Shown: positions 54,030 through 62,977 of the stretch, one piece after another | Layout: every line of letters begins with the position of its first letter | Position numbering within the stretch: the first letter of the stretch is position 1 | Source of the DNA: Gari tellinella | Lineage: Eukaryota > Mollusca > Bivalvia > Cardiida > Psammobiidae | Assembly (NCBI GenBank): GCA_922989275.2 | Contig: OV277861.1 | Coordinates: 40,116,623-40,180,622, forward strand | Reading direction: 5' to 3' | DNA: 64,000 bases | Position numbers and translations under genes: made by a program | Notes under the pieces: generated by a model | Databases searched by the model: none | What the model saw: only the letters and a program-made list of their open reading frames with translations | What the model was told of the DNA's origin: nothing

Positions 54030-54243
54030 CCATCATTTACAAACAGTGTACCAGTGAGGAATTAGTACCACTCTGTTATGAAATCAGTGTACAGCGTGAT
54101 AAGAGGACTCCTCAAGGATCCCTCTGATAAGGGTAGATGTATTGCTTATGATTTTGAAATATCAAATCAACCTTGCACATACACAAAGTCAAATATTGGG
54201 AACTGGACTTATCTATTTAATGAGTCAGGGGTGAAAGGGTTAC
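54030..54243. mobile_element. Decayed MITE-E
   Basis: TTTACAAACAGTGTACCAGTG, AGAGGACTCCTCAAGGATCCC, end GGGGTGAAAGGGTTA. Confidence 0.5.
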
Positions 54244-54324
54244 ACATTTGTTTGACCAAATGCCCCAAACGCGTCTTTGGCTTACTATACTGTAAAAAAC
54301 CCGTTTAACAAACGAAAATGTTGT

Positions 54325-55035
54325 TTGTTTACACCCACAACGGCCCTCCGAACAACGACTCACCCCGTACAGCAACGCTTGCCGCTGTTCCCTAAACAAT
54401 ACATTTAGATATATATATATAATTATATATTTAAAAGAAAGAAACTCAGAACGAGTAAATTAAGTAAAAAAGGTTGAAGACATTCACTGGATTTTTTAAA
54501 CTTATATTTCCCAACGCGTTTCGTTTAATACTCATCAGGGGAATAAATACAATATGATCATGGTAACAACGTGATGAGTCTTGATGACGTTAACATACTG
54601 TCTATGACGTCACGTCGTCATGACGTCATGAGGCTTTGTTTAATTTAAGAATGTAGTTTTTTACGAATTGGTTTAACTCATGTCGTCATGACTTCATAAG
54701 GTTTTGTTTAATTTCGGATTGAACATTTTTACGAAATATTTTTCTTTTATTAATCTAGCTGAAACATTTGTAAAAAGGAAAAATAGAATATTTTGGATTA
54801 GTTAAACAACAATTGTCTAAATGTTCAGAAACGGGCAGTTGTCTTGTTGATGGGTCTCTGATTTGTAGGTCGTGAACTGTCCGACGCTTTCATTGTTTCT
54901 ATATCTTCTACTTAAACGTGGTGTCTGCCTGAGTGTTTTTTTTCTCTAAAAGTTACGGGAATAGTTTGACAGAAGAAACATAATAACAAGTGACAAACAG
55001 TTTGAATCCAGACAAGACGCCGCGCAAAGACAGGC
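54325..55035. mobile_element. MITE-B fragment with a 490-bp insertion
   Basis: CACAACGGCCCTCCGAACAACG ends near 54395. B resumes near 54890 with a GTCTGCC... arm, ACAGAAGAAACATAATAAC and CAGTTTGAATCCAGAC. The insertion (54400-54890) contains two TGACGTCA palindromes and is unidentified. Confidence 0.5.
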
Positions 55036-55047
55036 AAAGAGTTAGAA

Positions 55048-55297
55048 TATATACGCTTGATAAGACGCTATTCTTTCCATGTGAAACGCGTTTACGCTCA
55101 AACTATTATTTTCATTGCAAAACGTTTAAAGCCAGATCAGACGCCAGGTAAACCGTCGTATGATCAGGCTCCAAACTGTTTGTTACTCAGTATCAAATGA
55201 GTCGACAAAATTGTCAAAAAGTTGTCATTTTACCGACTTTAAAGAAAATGTATTTGCGATTCGTTTATACGGGAAAGAATTACGTTTTCCACTGTAC
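55048..55297. mobile_element. MITE-A, diverged
   Basis: TATACGCTTGATAAGACGC...ACGTTTTCCACTGTA; core AGATCAGACGCCAGGTAAACC. Confidence 0.7.
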
Positions 55298-55419
55298 AGA
55301 TTAGTGAAGCATTTACATGGCATAATTTACTTACATGTCCACTATTTTATTTTAGTACTGAACAAGAATTAGCTTTATTGAAGTAACTAAAATCATGCTT
55401 TATCACCGATATTTAAAGG

Positions 55420-55690
55420 TGGGTCACTTTACACAATGCACTCAAAGGGAGAGAACCGCAATGCGTACATGTACATTGTACGTGTATTCTTCAGGCTTCT
55501 TTGTCTGATCGCTGTGGGTTCGAATCCCGGTCTGGGCACTTCGAATATTTCTTGTGGGGAAGCCTTCCAGCTGGCTTGCGGAAGGTCATTGATTCTTCCT
55601 AGAGTTGCCGATTAAAAGCGACGTAAAATCATAAATCAAAATCAAAATCTTTACCTGATGTCTACAAGGGACGCAGTCCAGTGAAAAAAC
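55420..55690 (+). mobile_element. Element Q fragment with a SINE inserted
   Basis: AAAGGGAGAGAACCGCAATG CG, then CAGGCTTCTTTGTCTG, the SINE at 55505-55651, then GGGACGCAGTCCAGTG; both flanks match the right part of element Q. Confidence 0.55.
55505..55651 (+). mobile_element. tRNA-derived SINE
   Basis: B-box GGGTTCGAATCCCGG; conserved-looking body CTTGTGGGGAAGCCTTCCAG and CTGGCTTGCGGAAGGTC; tail of repeated AAATCA/AAATC words. Resembles mollusc tRNA-SINEs with a central domain; exact family not assigned. Confidence 0.65.
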
Positions 55691-55699
55691 GTCAAACTT

Positions 55700-55930
55700 G
55701 TCACTTTTACTACCAATGGTTAGTGCCATAAAGCGACTTGCAAACAATTTTGATCCTGATCAGACGCCGCGTCAAGCGGCGTCTGATCAGGATCCAAATT
55801 GTTTGACACTCGTATCGACATTTCTTCAGTTAAAACAACACTTAATCTGTCTTTAAAAACTTTAAAAATATTGCAGACCACACTATGAATGCAGACGAGA
55901 ATTTGGCGTTGAGATTGTTTTAAGAAATGA
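55700..55930. mobile_element. MITE-D
   Basis: CATAAAGCGACTTGCAAAC then AATTTTGATCCTGATCAGAC with GCCGCGTCAAGCGGC centre; arm ATATTGCAGACCACAC. Confidence 0.7.
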
Positions 55931-56577
55931 ATTGCGTACTTCCGGCATTCATGCGCTGATGGCACTTCCATGCTTTTACTAGCAAAGTGCGTGAAGCTTA
56001 TTTCTTATATTTATATTCCATCGTGAGCTGAGAAATGAACCAGAAATGTACATAACCGTTCTAATAGACACTTTGCCCGTTGCTACGCGTTGCTATCGTA
56101 GTAACGATCTCTATATATGGACCGAAACTAGTCCCAATCACATATTATATTTACTGGATAAATTTAGACGTTTAACCGGTAAACTTTCTCGTTATGTTTA
56201 AAATCCCTTTTGAGATATCTAAAAGCACACGAATTTACGAAATACTTGTATGATAAGCATCTTAAATTTAGGTCGCGTTTTTTAAAACCGATTTACTCAC
56301 ACGCCATACTTGATTACTCCGCGTTAACCGCGCCTACCATACGGACTTCTCTGTATCGAGTTGAAAGTGATCAGTATAGCTCCGCCCCTAAACCAGTCGG
56401 CTAGAACTGGATTTTAAGTGAGCATTCATTGAAATATGCAAGTCTCTTTTTAGAATAGTGTTATATAAGGACAATGCGGGGCGAATGTAAATATAAGACG
56501 ATAAAACTTGGTAGTTAAATAATTAATTAACGACGACTTATTTACTATTATCCTGCATTAACAATGGAGCGTGCTAC
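55931..56577. other. Unassigned stretch
   Basis: A 64-codon ORF at 56210-56404 has no recognised domain. No gene supported. Confidence 0.3.
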
Positions 56578-56900
56578 ATATACAGAGGAGAGGACGTTTT
56601 TCTTTTTTAATCTGAGCGACAAACAGTTTGGAACCTGATCAGGAACCGTGTTACCTAGCATCTAGTCTAGCTGAAACATGTTAACGGTGGACAAATCGAT
56701 TAAGAAAAAAACGCGTTAATTTGGAAAAGAACATCGTCTTCTATAATGTAGATAATTGTTATTATTATCCATTTAAACGAAACTAACACTTTGTGGCCCG
56801 GCGTCTGTTCAGGTTCTAAACTGTTTGCAATGGAATCAATTGTTGTAGCTTATATGCTTTTGGTGGGAGAGAATAAAGTCTTCTCAACCGTATTAACGTT
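56578..56900. repeat. Decayed MITE-A copies
   Basis: TATACAGAGGAGAGGACG with core CAGTTTGGAACCTGATCAGG (56578-56750), then a second half-core GTTCAGGTTCTAAACTGTTTG at 56805-56895. Confidence 0.5.
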
Positions 56901-57111
56901 GTATAGAAGGTAATAAAGTGTACATGTAGGCCTATATTTTATGATCAATTGTTTTATCTGTTTGTTAGTTAAGCAATATTATTCATATATATATATTGTT
57001 ATGTATATTTTTCATATGCGCTCTGAACCAAAATGTTAAAGTGAAAATTGCCAATAAAGGTTATTTTAGCTTCATTGATTCGTTGTGATAAGTGACACCT
57101 TTGTATCGAAT

Positions 57112-57600
57112 ATACAGTGAAGAAGAGGGTAATCTTTCCCCAATAAACTCGTTTATGCCTAAACCTTTAACCCTTTCACCGCCAGAATCGCCTAAAGTCG
57201 AATTTGCAAACAGTTTTGATCCTGATCAGACGCCGCGTTACGCGGCGTCTGATCAGGATCAAAACTGTTTGACACACGTTTCGATATTTCCTATGTCATA
57301 CTCTCTTAATTCTAACTTTAAAATGATATTGCAGACAATAATATTGAAGCAGACGACACAATAACGGTGTAGGGGTAAAATTCTCAAAAATAATTTGGCG
57401 GTGAAAGGGTTAAATCCATTGCAAACAGTCTGGAGCCAGGTCAGACACTGGGTAATCCGGTGTCTAATCAGGCTCCAAACATTTCGCTACTAAAACTCAA
57501 ATGAGTCTTCAAAACTTTCAAAGGTTGTCATTTTCTATACATTTGTATTTTATTGTCCTGCGTTTGATTTTCAGTTTCGTTTAAAAGAGGGTGATGGACA
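57112..57600. mobile_element. MITE-A interrupted by MITE-D
   Basis: TACAGTGAAGAAGAGGG...GCCTAAACCTTTAA | MITE-D | TTAAATCCATTGCAAACAG then core GGAGCCAGGTCAGACACTGG. The insertion is at a TTAA; the right terminus is degraded. Confidence 0.75.
57167..57413. mobile_element. MITE-D, complete, nested in MITE-A
   Basis: TTAACCCTTTCACCGCC...GGTGAAAGGGTTAA; perfect hairpin CAAACAGTTTTGATCCTGAT with GCCGCGTTACGCGGC. Confidence 0.92.
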
Positions 57601-57635
57601 TATAGTGGAGAAAACGTTATTATTTCCCGTTTAAA

Positions 57636-57974
57636 GAGGCTCGCAACCGGATTTAGCATTGAAAATAGTAATTTGTAAATATATGTCAAATGCTGATATA
57701 AATGGGTAAGATTTATTTTAGGATAATAAATTCTGTTCAAAAGTGCATTTCAAAAAGAAAAGAAAAGAAGAAGCTCTGGTGGGATTCGAACCCGTGACCC
57801 TCGATGCATAGACAAACATGAAAAATGAGGCAACGCCTTTACCACCTCGGCTACCAGCGCTCTCTATATATGTGGTAGCGAATTAACATACTTCACTGGT
57901 AGCGATCGATAATACTTTATTCGGCTCGGGTTTATTTTATTTTGACAAGTACACCATCCGGTTGCGAGTCCCTC
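57636..57974. mobile_element. Element I with tRNA-like cargo, TAAA duplication
   Basis: GAGGCTCGCAACCGGAT...ATCCGGTTGCGAGTCCCTC; TAAA at 57632-57635 and 57975-57978. Removing it and one TAAA restores the MITE-A sequence CCCGTTTAAACGCAAACG. Confidence 0.82.
57773..57860 (-). tRNA. tRNA-like segment in element I
   Basis: Minus strand: acceptor ends GCGCTGG and CCAGAGC pair at six of seven positions, A-box TAGCCGAGGTGGT and B-box GGTTCGAATCC are good, and the 88-nt length suggests a Leu/Ser-like type. The anticodon stem does not form convincingly, so I read it as tRNA-derived rather than functional. Confidence 0.5.
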
Positions 57975-58364
57975 TAAACGCAAACGAACAGCAAACGCAT
58001 TGCAATAAAACGTAGAAAAGTGCAATATTTCGAGAATTTTAACTTTTTATATTATTGTGAGTGGTAAACAATTTGAAGACTGATCAGACGCCGGGTTACC
58101 CGGCGTCTGATCTGGCTCTAAACTGTTTGTAATTAATGGAAATAATAGTTTGAGCGTAAACGCGTTTATTGGGAATACGCTTTCTCTGCTTTAGGGAAAA
58201 CTCCGCGAATGATTTGACCGTTTTTGGTGTGTACGTCTTCTTTAACAGTTTCAATACTAAATATCTCTTGTGGGTATTTATTATCTTTTTTGGCTCTTCT
58301 AAAGTACAGTCATTTTGAACCAGTCTACTGTAGCATTTTCGATATGACATCAAAAAGCAACGAA

Positions 58365-58840
58365 AGTATCAAACAATGTAGGAGCCCTCTGATCTGGGGT
58401 CTACACTGTTTGCATATGTAATCAGTAATCTCTACAGAGGGCTATAGGGTTGAAAGGGTTAACATCGTCATCGTATCGGGAAGAGATGTAAGTTTGACCC
58501 CTGCACTGCCATGACGTCATCAATTTAAAACAAAAGTCGTCTGCTTTTATTTCTCATACTTAGTTTTTACGGTTTTTTTAGTTAGAAATATTGAAATAAA
58601 TTTCAAACGCTTTTTAAGTCCTGATCAGACGCCGAGTTATGCGCGTTCTATTCTTTGCCCCTGAGTCCTCGGGACGAGTATAATTTGTCCTTTACAAAGA
58701 ACATTATGTATAGTTATGTGAAGAGTACATTTGTCCAGGACAGTTATGGATAAACATAGAGCTTAAAGTAGCACTCTGACCAAGGTCTGCACTATTTGTC
58801 ATTTTTTAATTAGATTTAAACCTATTTATGCCTGGATATT
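58365..58840. repeat. MITE-E, D2 and E fragments
   Basis: 58370-58461 E right half (GTAGGAGCCCTCTGATCTGG, AAAGGGTTAA). 58497-58640 D2 (ACCCCTGCACTGCCATGACG, AAAAGTCGTCTGCTTTTATTT). 58655-58830 E (GAAGAGTACATTTGTCCAGG). Confidence 0.5.
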
Positions 58841-59344
58841 TCAAAGAACTCTCCATATGTGCTTGCTGATTGGTTTCGTTATGTAAGTACAGTGGAGAAA
58901 ACGTTATTCTTTCCCAATAAACGCGTTTACGCTAAAACTATTACTTGCAGTGCAAACATTTTGGAGCCAGATCAGACGCCGGGTAACCCGGCGTCTGATC
59001 AGGCTCCAAACTGTTTGCCACCAAGATAAACATGAAATATCAGTATTGTCCAAAAGTTGTTCTTTTCTACGTTTTAGGGCTTTGAGTTTGCGTACGTTTG
59101 CGTTTAAACGGGAAAGAATAACAGATTCTCCACTGTATATATACAAGGGTGATCTAAGAACACTGTAATGTATTTCAATACCACAGCGTATGCAATAGCA
59201 AACAGTACGATAACTTATAAACCTAGTTCAAAGCACTCTCCTTATGTGCTTGCTAGTGGTTTCGTTATGTATGTAGATATACAAGGGTGATCTAAGAACA
59301 CTTTAATGTATTTCAATACCACAGCGTATGCAATAGCAAACAAT
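58836..59344 (+). repeat. Segmental duplication, one copy with and one without MITE-A
   Basis: Copy 1 (58836-58889 and 59138-59206) and copy 2 (59220-59344) share GTGCTTGCT, GGTTTCGTTATGTA and TACAAGGGTGATCTAAGAAC. Copy 1 holds the MITE-A; copy 2 has a single TA at that position. Confidence 0.85.
58888..59137. mobile_element. MITE-A, complete
   Basis: TACAGTGGAGAAAACG...CAGATTCTCCACTGTA; hairpin GCCGGGTAACCCGGC; the empty allele-like site lies at about 59274. Confidence 0.93.
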
Positions 59345-59957
59345 GCTAACGCGGTGTCTCATTAGGGTCTACAATGTTCGCCAAAGTCACGTTTGACACG
59401 TACCCCATAAAAACGCCCTTTTACGCCTTTAATGTTAATGTATGAAGGAGTGAAACATCCTGTTCTAACCATTTCCCCAATAGAAGCGCCTTTTAGCGTA
59501 CCACATTTATCCCCCCCCCCCCCCCCCGCCACTGAAGAAAATAGTTCGAAATTATACAGTCATGTACATGTTCCATAAGAAATACTTCCTATACCGTAGC
59601 AAATACGAGCTTAAAACAGGCTAAAAGTAAAGCATAATGCGCATCAAGGCGCATTATGGTTTTCTTTCAACCTGCTTTAAAAAGGTCGGCTGCCTTCAAA
59701 ACTAGAAATAAGCTATATAAATAGGTTTAAGCTACACTCTGCTAGGACATAGGAAATATTTCTTATGATACATATTCATTAATGTATAAAGTAAAACTAT
59801 TTTCTACAGTAGACGAATAAGTGAAAGGCGTAAAAAGGCGTATTAATGGGGTAATGAGTTAAGATACCATCTGCTACATGTAGGATATAGGAAATATTGT
59901 TTATGGTAGAGATTGTATAAACGAAACTAGATCTATTTTCTTTAACAAAGGAATAGA
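59345..59957. repeat. Array of partial MITE-C copies, with a C tract
   Basis: Fragments start near 59395 (CGTACCCCATAAAAACGCCC), 59459 (AACCATTTCCCCAATAG), 59728 and 59862 (GATACCATCTGCTACATGTAGG). A C tract sits at about 59511-59527. The copy from 59459 keeps a core-2 hairpin with GCGCATCAAGGCGC. Confidence 0.65.
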
Positions 59958-60215
59958 TTAACCCTTTAACCAATAGTCTGTTTCTAGTATTTAACATATG
60001 TGACTTATTAAAGTAAGCTGAAAGTAAAGCAGAATGTGCCCTAGGGCACATTCTGCTTTACTTTCAGCTTACTTTAAGTTACTAGATCTATCTGCTAGTA
60101 TATAGAAAATATTTCTTATAGTTCATATTCATGGCGGTATAAAATGGAACTATTTTCTTTGGCGGATGAATAAAATGAATGCGCTAAAAGTCGCTTCTAT
60201 AAGGGAAAGGGTTAA
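59958..60215. mobile_element. MITE-C, complete
   Basis: TTAACCCTTTAACCAATAG...GGGAAAGGGTTAA; hairpin GTGCCCTAGGGCAC. Arms read TAAAGTAAGCTGAAAG and CTTTCAGCTTACTTTA, changed symmetrically from the AGCAGGTTG consensus. Confidence 0.9.
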
Positions 60216-60379
60216 ATGTGTAAAAATGCGTTTTTATTAACTTTTTAATGGGTAATTTAAAACCATTTTTCAAATACACGTGTATTCTGGCCAAGGCAGT
60301 GATGGGGTCGATCCAGGCTAAAAGTAGAACGTAGTTTTACTTGCTTGAAAGACTGGTCTACACATATTGTAATTCGCTG

Positions 60380-60555
60380 TTGTTTAACTCACTTGCTCTC
60401 AGTGGATTCGTCTATGCTTATATATAGGATTAGTCCATTTTGTTTCAAGGGGTGCCTGTTGTAAATTGTGTTTTTGTTTCATATTGAAAATCCTATCAGA
60501 AAACAGTTCATTGTGCGGCGTCTGATAAGAGTCTATACCGTTTGCCTATGTCCTG
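60380..60555. mobile_element. MITE-E2, truncated
   Basis: TTTAACTCACTTGCTCTCAG, GGATTAGTCCATTTTGTTTC, half-core GCGGCGTCTGATAAGAGTC. Confidence 0.6.
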
Positions 60556-60805
60556 TACAGTGGAGAATCTGTTAATTTTTCCCGTTTAAACGCAAACGTA
60601 CGCAAACGCAAAACACTAAAACGTAGAAAAGTACAATTTTTTGACAATTCTGACAATTCATGTTTGTCTTGGTGGCAAACAGTTTGGAGCCTGATCAGAC
60701 GCCGGGTTACCCGGCGTCTGATCTGGCTCCAAACTGTTTGCACTGCAAATAATAGTTTTAGCGTAAACGCGTTTATCGGGAAAGAATAACAGATTCTCAA
60801 CTGTA
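60556..60805. mobile_element. MITE-A, complete
   Basis: TACAGTGGAGAATCTG...CAGATTCTCAACTGTA; hairpin GCCGGGTTACCCGGC. Confidence 0.92.
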
Positions 60806-60829
60806 TATAGGACCGGGGAAACAAATTGG

Positions 60830-61130
60830 TTAACCCTTTCGCTGCCAGTCTATATAACTCCAACCTATGCAAACAGTTTGGATCCAGATCCGACGCCGCG
60901 TAACGCGGTGTCTGATCAGGAACAAAACAGTCTGACACTCATAAAAATGAACTAATAGGTCAAACTCCATGAATTTCTAAACTTATGAAATAAAAGCAGG
61001 CGATAACTTTGCCAGCGGACGATGTTGCAGCAGTGGATGTGTTAGACGACATTATGAGGTTTAACACTTGCAAACAGTTTGGGTCTGCGGCGTCTGATCT
61101 GGATCAAAACTGTTCTTCACTCATATTCAA
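60830..61130. mobile_element. MITE-D2 and a further core
   Basis: TTAACCCTTTCGCTGCC; core CAAACAGTTTGGATCCAGAT CCGACGCCGCG with mirror; arm AATAAAAGCAGGCGATAAC. A half-core with TCTGCGGCGTCTGATCTGG lies at 61073-61115. Confidence 0.65.
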
Positions 61131-61150
61131 CTTATATAACTTTTTTTCAG

Positions 61151-61306
61151 TTTACAAAAAGTAAAAAACCACCTAAATTTTTCGCAGAGGATATTATTCT
61201 GAAACAGATGGCAATTCAATATGGCAAGGTTTACAGTGACGGATTAAAGATGGAACATACCTCCAAGTTTATTGCCTTCCTTTTATCTCTCAAAATAGAG
61301 TTTTGA
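61151..61306 (+). CDS. Possible exon, product unknown
   Basis: A TATAACTTTTTTTCAG acceptor at 61135-61150 precedes an open frame reading FTKSKKPPKFFAEDIILKQM..., ending in a TGA at 61304-61306 just before the GA repeat. If real it is a lysine-rich 3' terminal exon or runs to a GT at about 61226. Composition differs from the surrounding MITEs, but I recognise no family. Confidence 0.2.
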   Translation, partial: FTKSKKPPKFFAEDIILKQMAIQYGKVYSDGLKMEHTSKFIAFLLSLKIEF

Positions 61307-61312
61307 GTTTGC

Positions 61313-61765
61313 GATAGAGAGAGAGAGAAAGAGAGAGAAAGAGAGAGAGAAGAGAGATATAGGTACAGAGAGACAGAGAGAGACAGAAACAGAGACAGGC
61401 AGAGAGAGAGAGAGACATAGATAGAGAGAGAGAGACACACACACACAGACCGACATAGAGAGATATAGACTGACATACATGTAGTCAGAGACAGACAGAG
61501 ACCGAGAGAAAGTGACATAGAGAGACAGAGAGAAAGTGACATAGAGAGACAGAGAGACAGACAGACAGGCAGACAGACATGAATAGAGAGAGAGATAGAG
61601 ACAAAGACAGAGACAGAGACAGACAGAGAGAGACATATAGAGAGAGAGATAGAGAGAGAGACAGATACAGAGAGAGACTGAGAGTGACAGTGAGAGAGCG
61701 AGAGAGGTAGAGACAGATAGACAGAAAGAGAAAGAGACAGAGAGACTGAGAGAGAGACAAGGATT
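61313..61765. repeat. (GA)n/(GACA)n microsatellite, about 450 bp
   Basis: Long run of GAGA, GACAGA and GAGACATA words. The antisense Ser/Leu-rich ORFs up to 185 codons (61231-61788) are artefacts of this repeat. Confidence 0.95.
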
Positions 61766-61981
61766 AGTGGGCGGCACTTAATGTTCACTCATAAAAGCGT
61801 CAAGACCCATGGAATGGTACATGTATGAACAAAAGACAAGATGGGATGCTTCTATTTGTAATTAGTTAGGAAGTAATACAAGATATTTCATCTTTAAAAT
61901 CGCCAGCTGTCTCTGAGGCTGTGGTCTTCAGAATGATGACTTCATGCAATCTCATTGATGCCTGTAAAAATATAAAGACGC

Positions 61982-62373
61982 TACAGTAAAACCTCTCTTT
62001 CACGACCACTAAATTGGCTTAAGTAGTATGTGTTTACACAGTTGACTGCTTAAAGGAACTTTCTGTTTTACTTTCATTTTGCTTAAAGCTGTCACCTGTC
62101 TCATGTCTTTTAAGCAATGGAGTAAACTTACTTTTTCCAGTATAAACTCGAAATAAACCCGCAAATCACTATATGTAGAAAAAAAAATATTTGAAGTTTA
62201 GAAATAGCAAATTATGTTAATCTTAGAGGAAAACAGTATTCAGGTTCCAAACTGTTTTAAAAGAATAACAGCATAGAATAACAGCAAAGAATTTTAACAG
62301 AATAAATGTTCAGTCCAAACTATACACTCAATTAGTCTTTCTGTCAGTGGTCTTAATAGAGATATTTACTATA
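61982..62373. mobile_element. MITE-F with internal insertion
   Basis: TACAGTAAAACCTCTCTTTC... core partly lost; 62120-62330 is foreign (contains GTATTCAGGTTCCAAACTG); right end CAGTGGTCTTAATAGAGATA TTTACTATA. Confidence 0.65.
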
Positions 62374-62606
62374 CAGTGCTCCCTCTCAACGAAAACATCA
62401 AATGACAGACACATATTGTATGTGGTGTTATGAAAGAGTTGTTAAAGGGAGGGAAATTAGCTTACATTTGCAAACAGCTTTAATCAAGATCAGACGCCGC
62501 AAAATGGGTGTCTGATCTGGATTCAAGCTTTCTGTCACTCGTCATTATTTATTTTTTGTCAAAATGTCCAATATGTGATTTTGAGGAAAACAGCAGACGA
62601 TATTGC
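62372..62606. mobile_element. MITE-B, 3'-truncated by microsatellite
   Basis: TACAGTGCTCCCTCTC shares its TA with the preceding MITE-F. Core AGCTTTAATCAAGATCAGAC with TGGGTGTCTGATCTGGATTC; stops at AGACGATATTGCAG where GA repeats begin. Confidence 0.75.
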
Positions 62607-62630
62607 AGAGAAAGTAAGAGAGAGAGAGAA

Positions 62631-62669
<39 letters not shown>

Positions 62670-62790
62670 AAGGGAGAGAAAGAGGGAGAGAAAGAGGGAG
62701 AGAAATACAGACATACAGAGAGGCGGGCGGGAAGGCAGACAGACAGACAGACATACATACAGACAGACAGACAGACAGACAGACACAATA
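62607..62790. repeat. (GA)n then (CAGA)n microsatellite
   Basis: GAGAGAGA changing to GGGAGAGAAA and then ACAGACAGACAG. ORFs across it on either strand are artefacts. Confidence 0.95.
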
Positions 62791-62816
62791 GTGTTTTAGT
62801 GTATTAGAGGATTTAC

Positions 62817-62939
62817 TTGGACATAGTCCACAATACTGGGGGCAGTATTCGACTGCAGCATTAGACAGCGTTGAACAATATGTGAACGGCCAAGAGTCTC
62901 CACACACGCCCCAATTGGACACATCAGAGCATGATTTGT
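62817..62939 (-). CDS. ShKT-type six-cysteine domain exon
   Basis: Minus-strand exon of 123 nt between a GATTTTTTACAG acceptor and a GTAAAT donor. Both boundaries are phase 1, so the exon is symmetric, as usual for shuffled extracellular modules. It encodes about 40 residues with the pattern C-x8-C-x8-C-x10-C-x3-C-x2-C, ending YCPQYCGLC. ShKT modules occur in secreted metalloproteases, peroxidases, tyrosinases and cnidarian potassium-channel toxins; a lone exon cannot tell which. Disulfides imply a secreted or cell-surface protein. Flanking exons were not found within the window. Confidence 0.65.
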
Positions 62940-62977
62940 CTGTAAAAAATCCAATTTCAAAGTACATAGGCAGTTTT

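Larger units (their letters stand above)
57601..58190. mobile_element. MITE-A interrupted by element I
   Basis: TATAGTGGAGAAAACG...CCCGTTTAAA | element I | TAAACGCAAACG...; perfect core at 58068-58130 with GCCGGGTTACCCGGC. Right end eroded. Confidence 0.8.

Noticed and set aside
54217..54399. Cys-rich 60-codon minus ORF
   Set aside because: It translates a MITE-B terminus (GGCCCTCC...CAACG) and changes between copies.
11405..60938. A recurring 60-80-codon ORF (…QTVWSLIRRRVTRRLIWLQTVC…) seen on both strands in many MITE-A copies
   Set aside because: It is the MITE-A palindrome read through. It appears on both strands, starts in different flanks and lacks a conserved start codon inside the element, so it reflects recent copying rather than a protein.
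61231..61788. Long Ser/Leu-rich ORFs up to 185 codons on the minus strand
   Set aside because: Pure products of the GA/GACA microsatellite; low complexity and open in several frames at once.
62545..62967. 140-codon minus-strand ORF taken as one protein
   Set aside because: Only the first 40-odd codons (62817-62939) look real; the rest translates the CAGA/GA repeat, and a splice donor lies at the transition.
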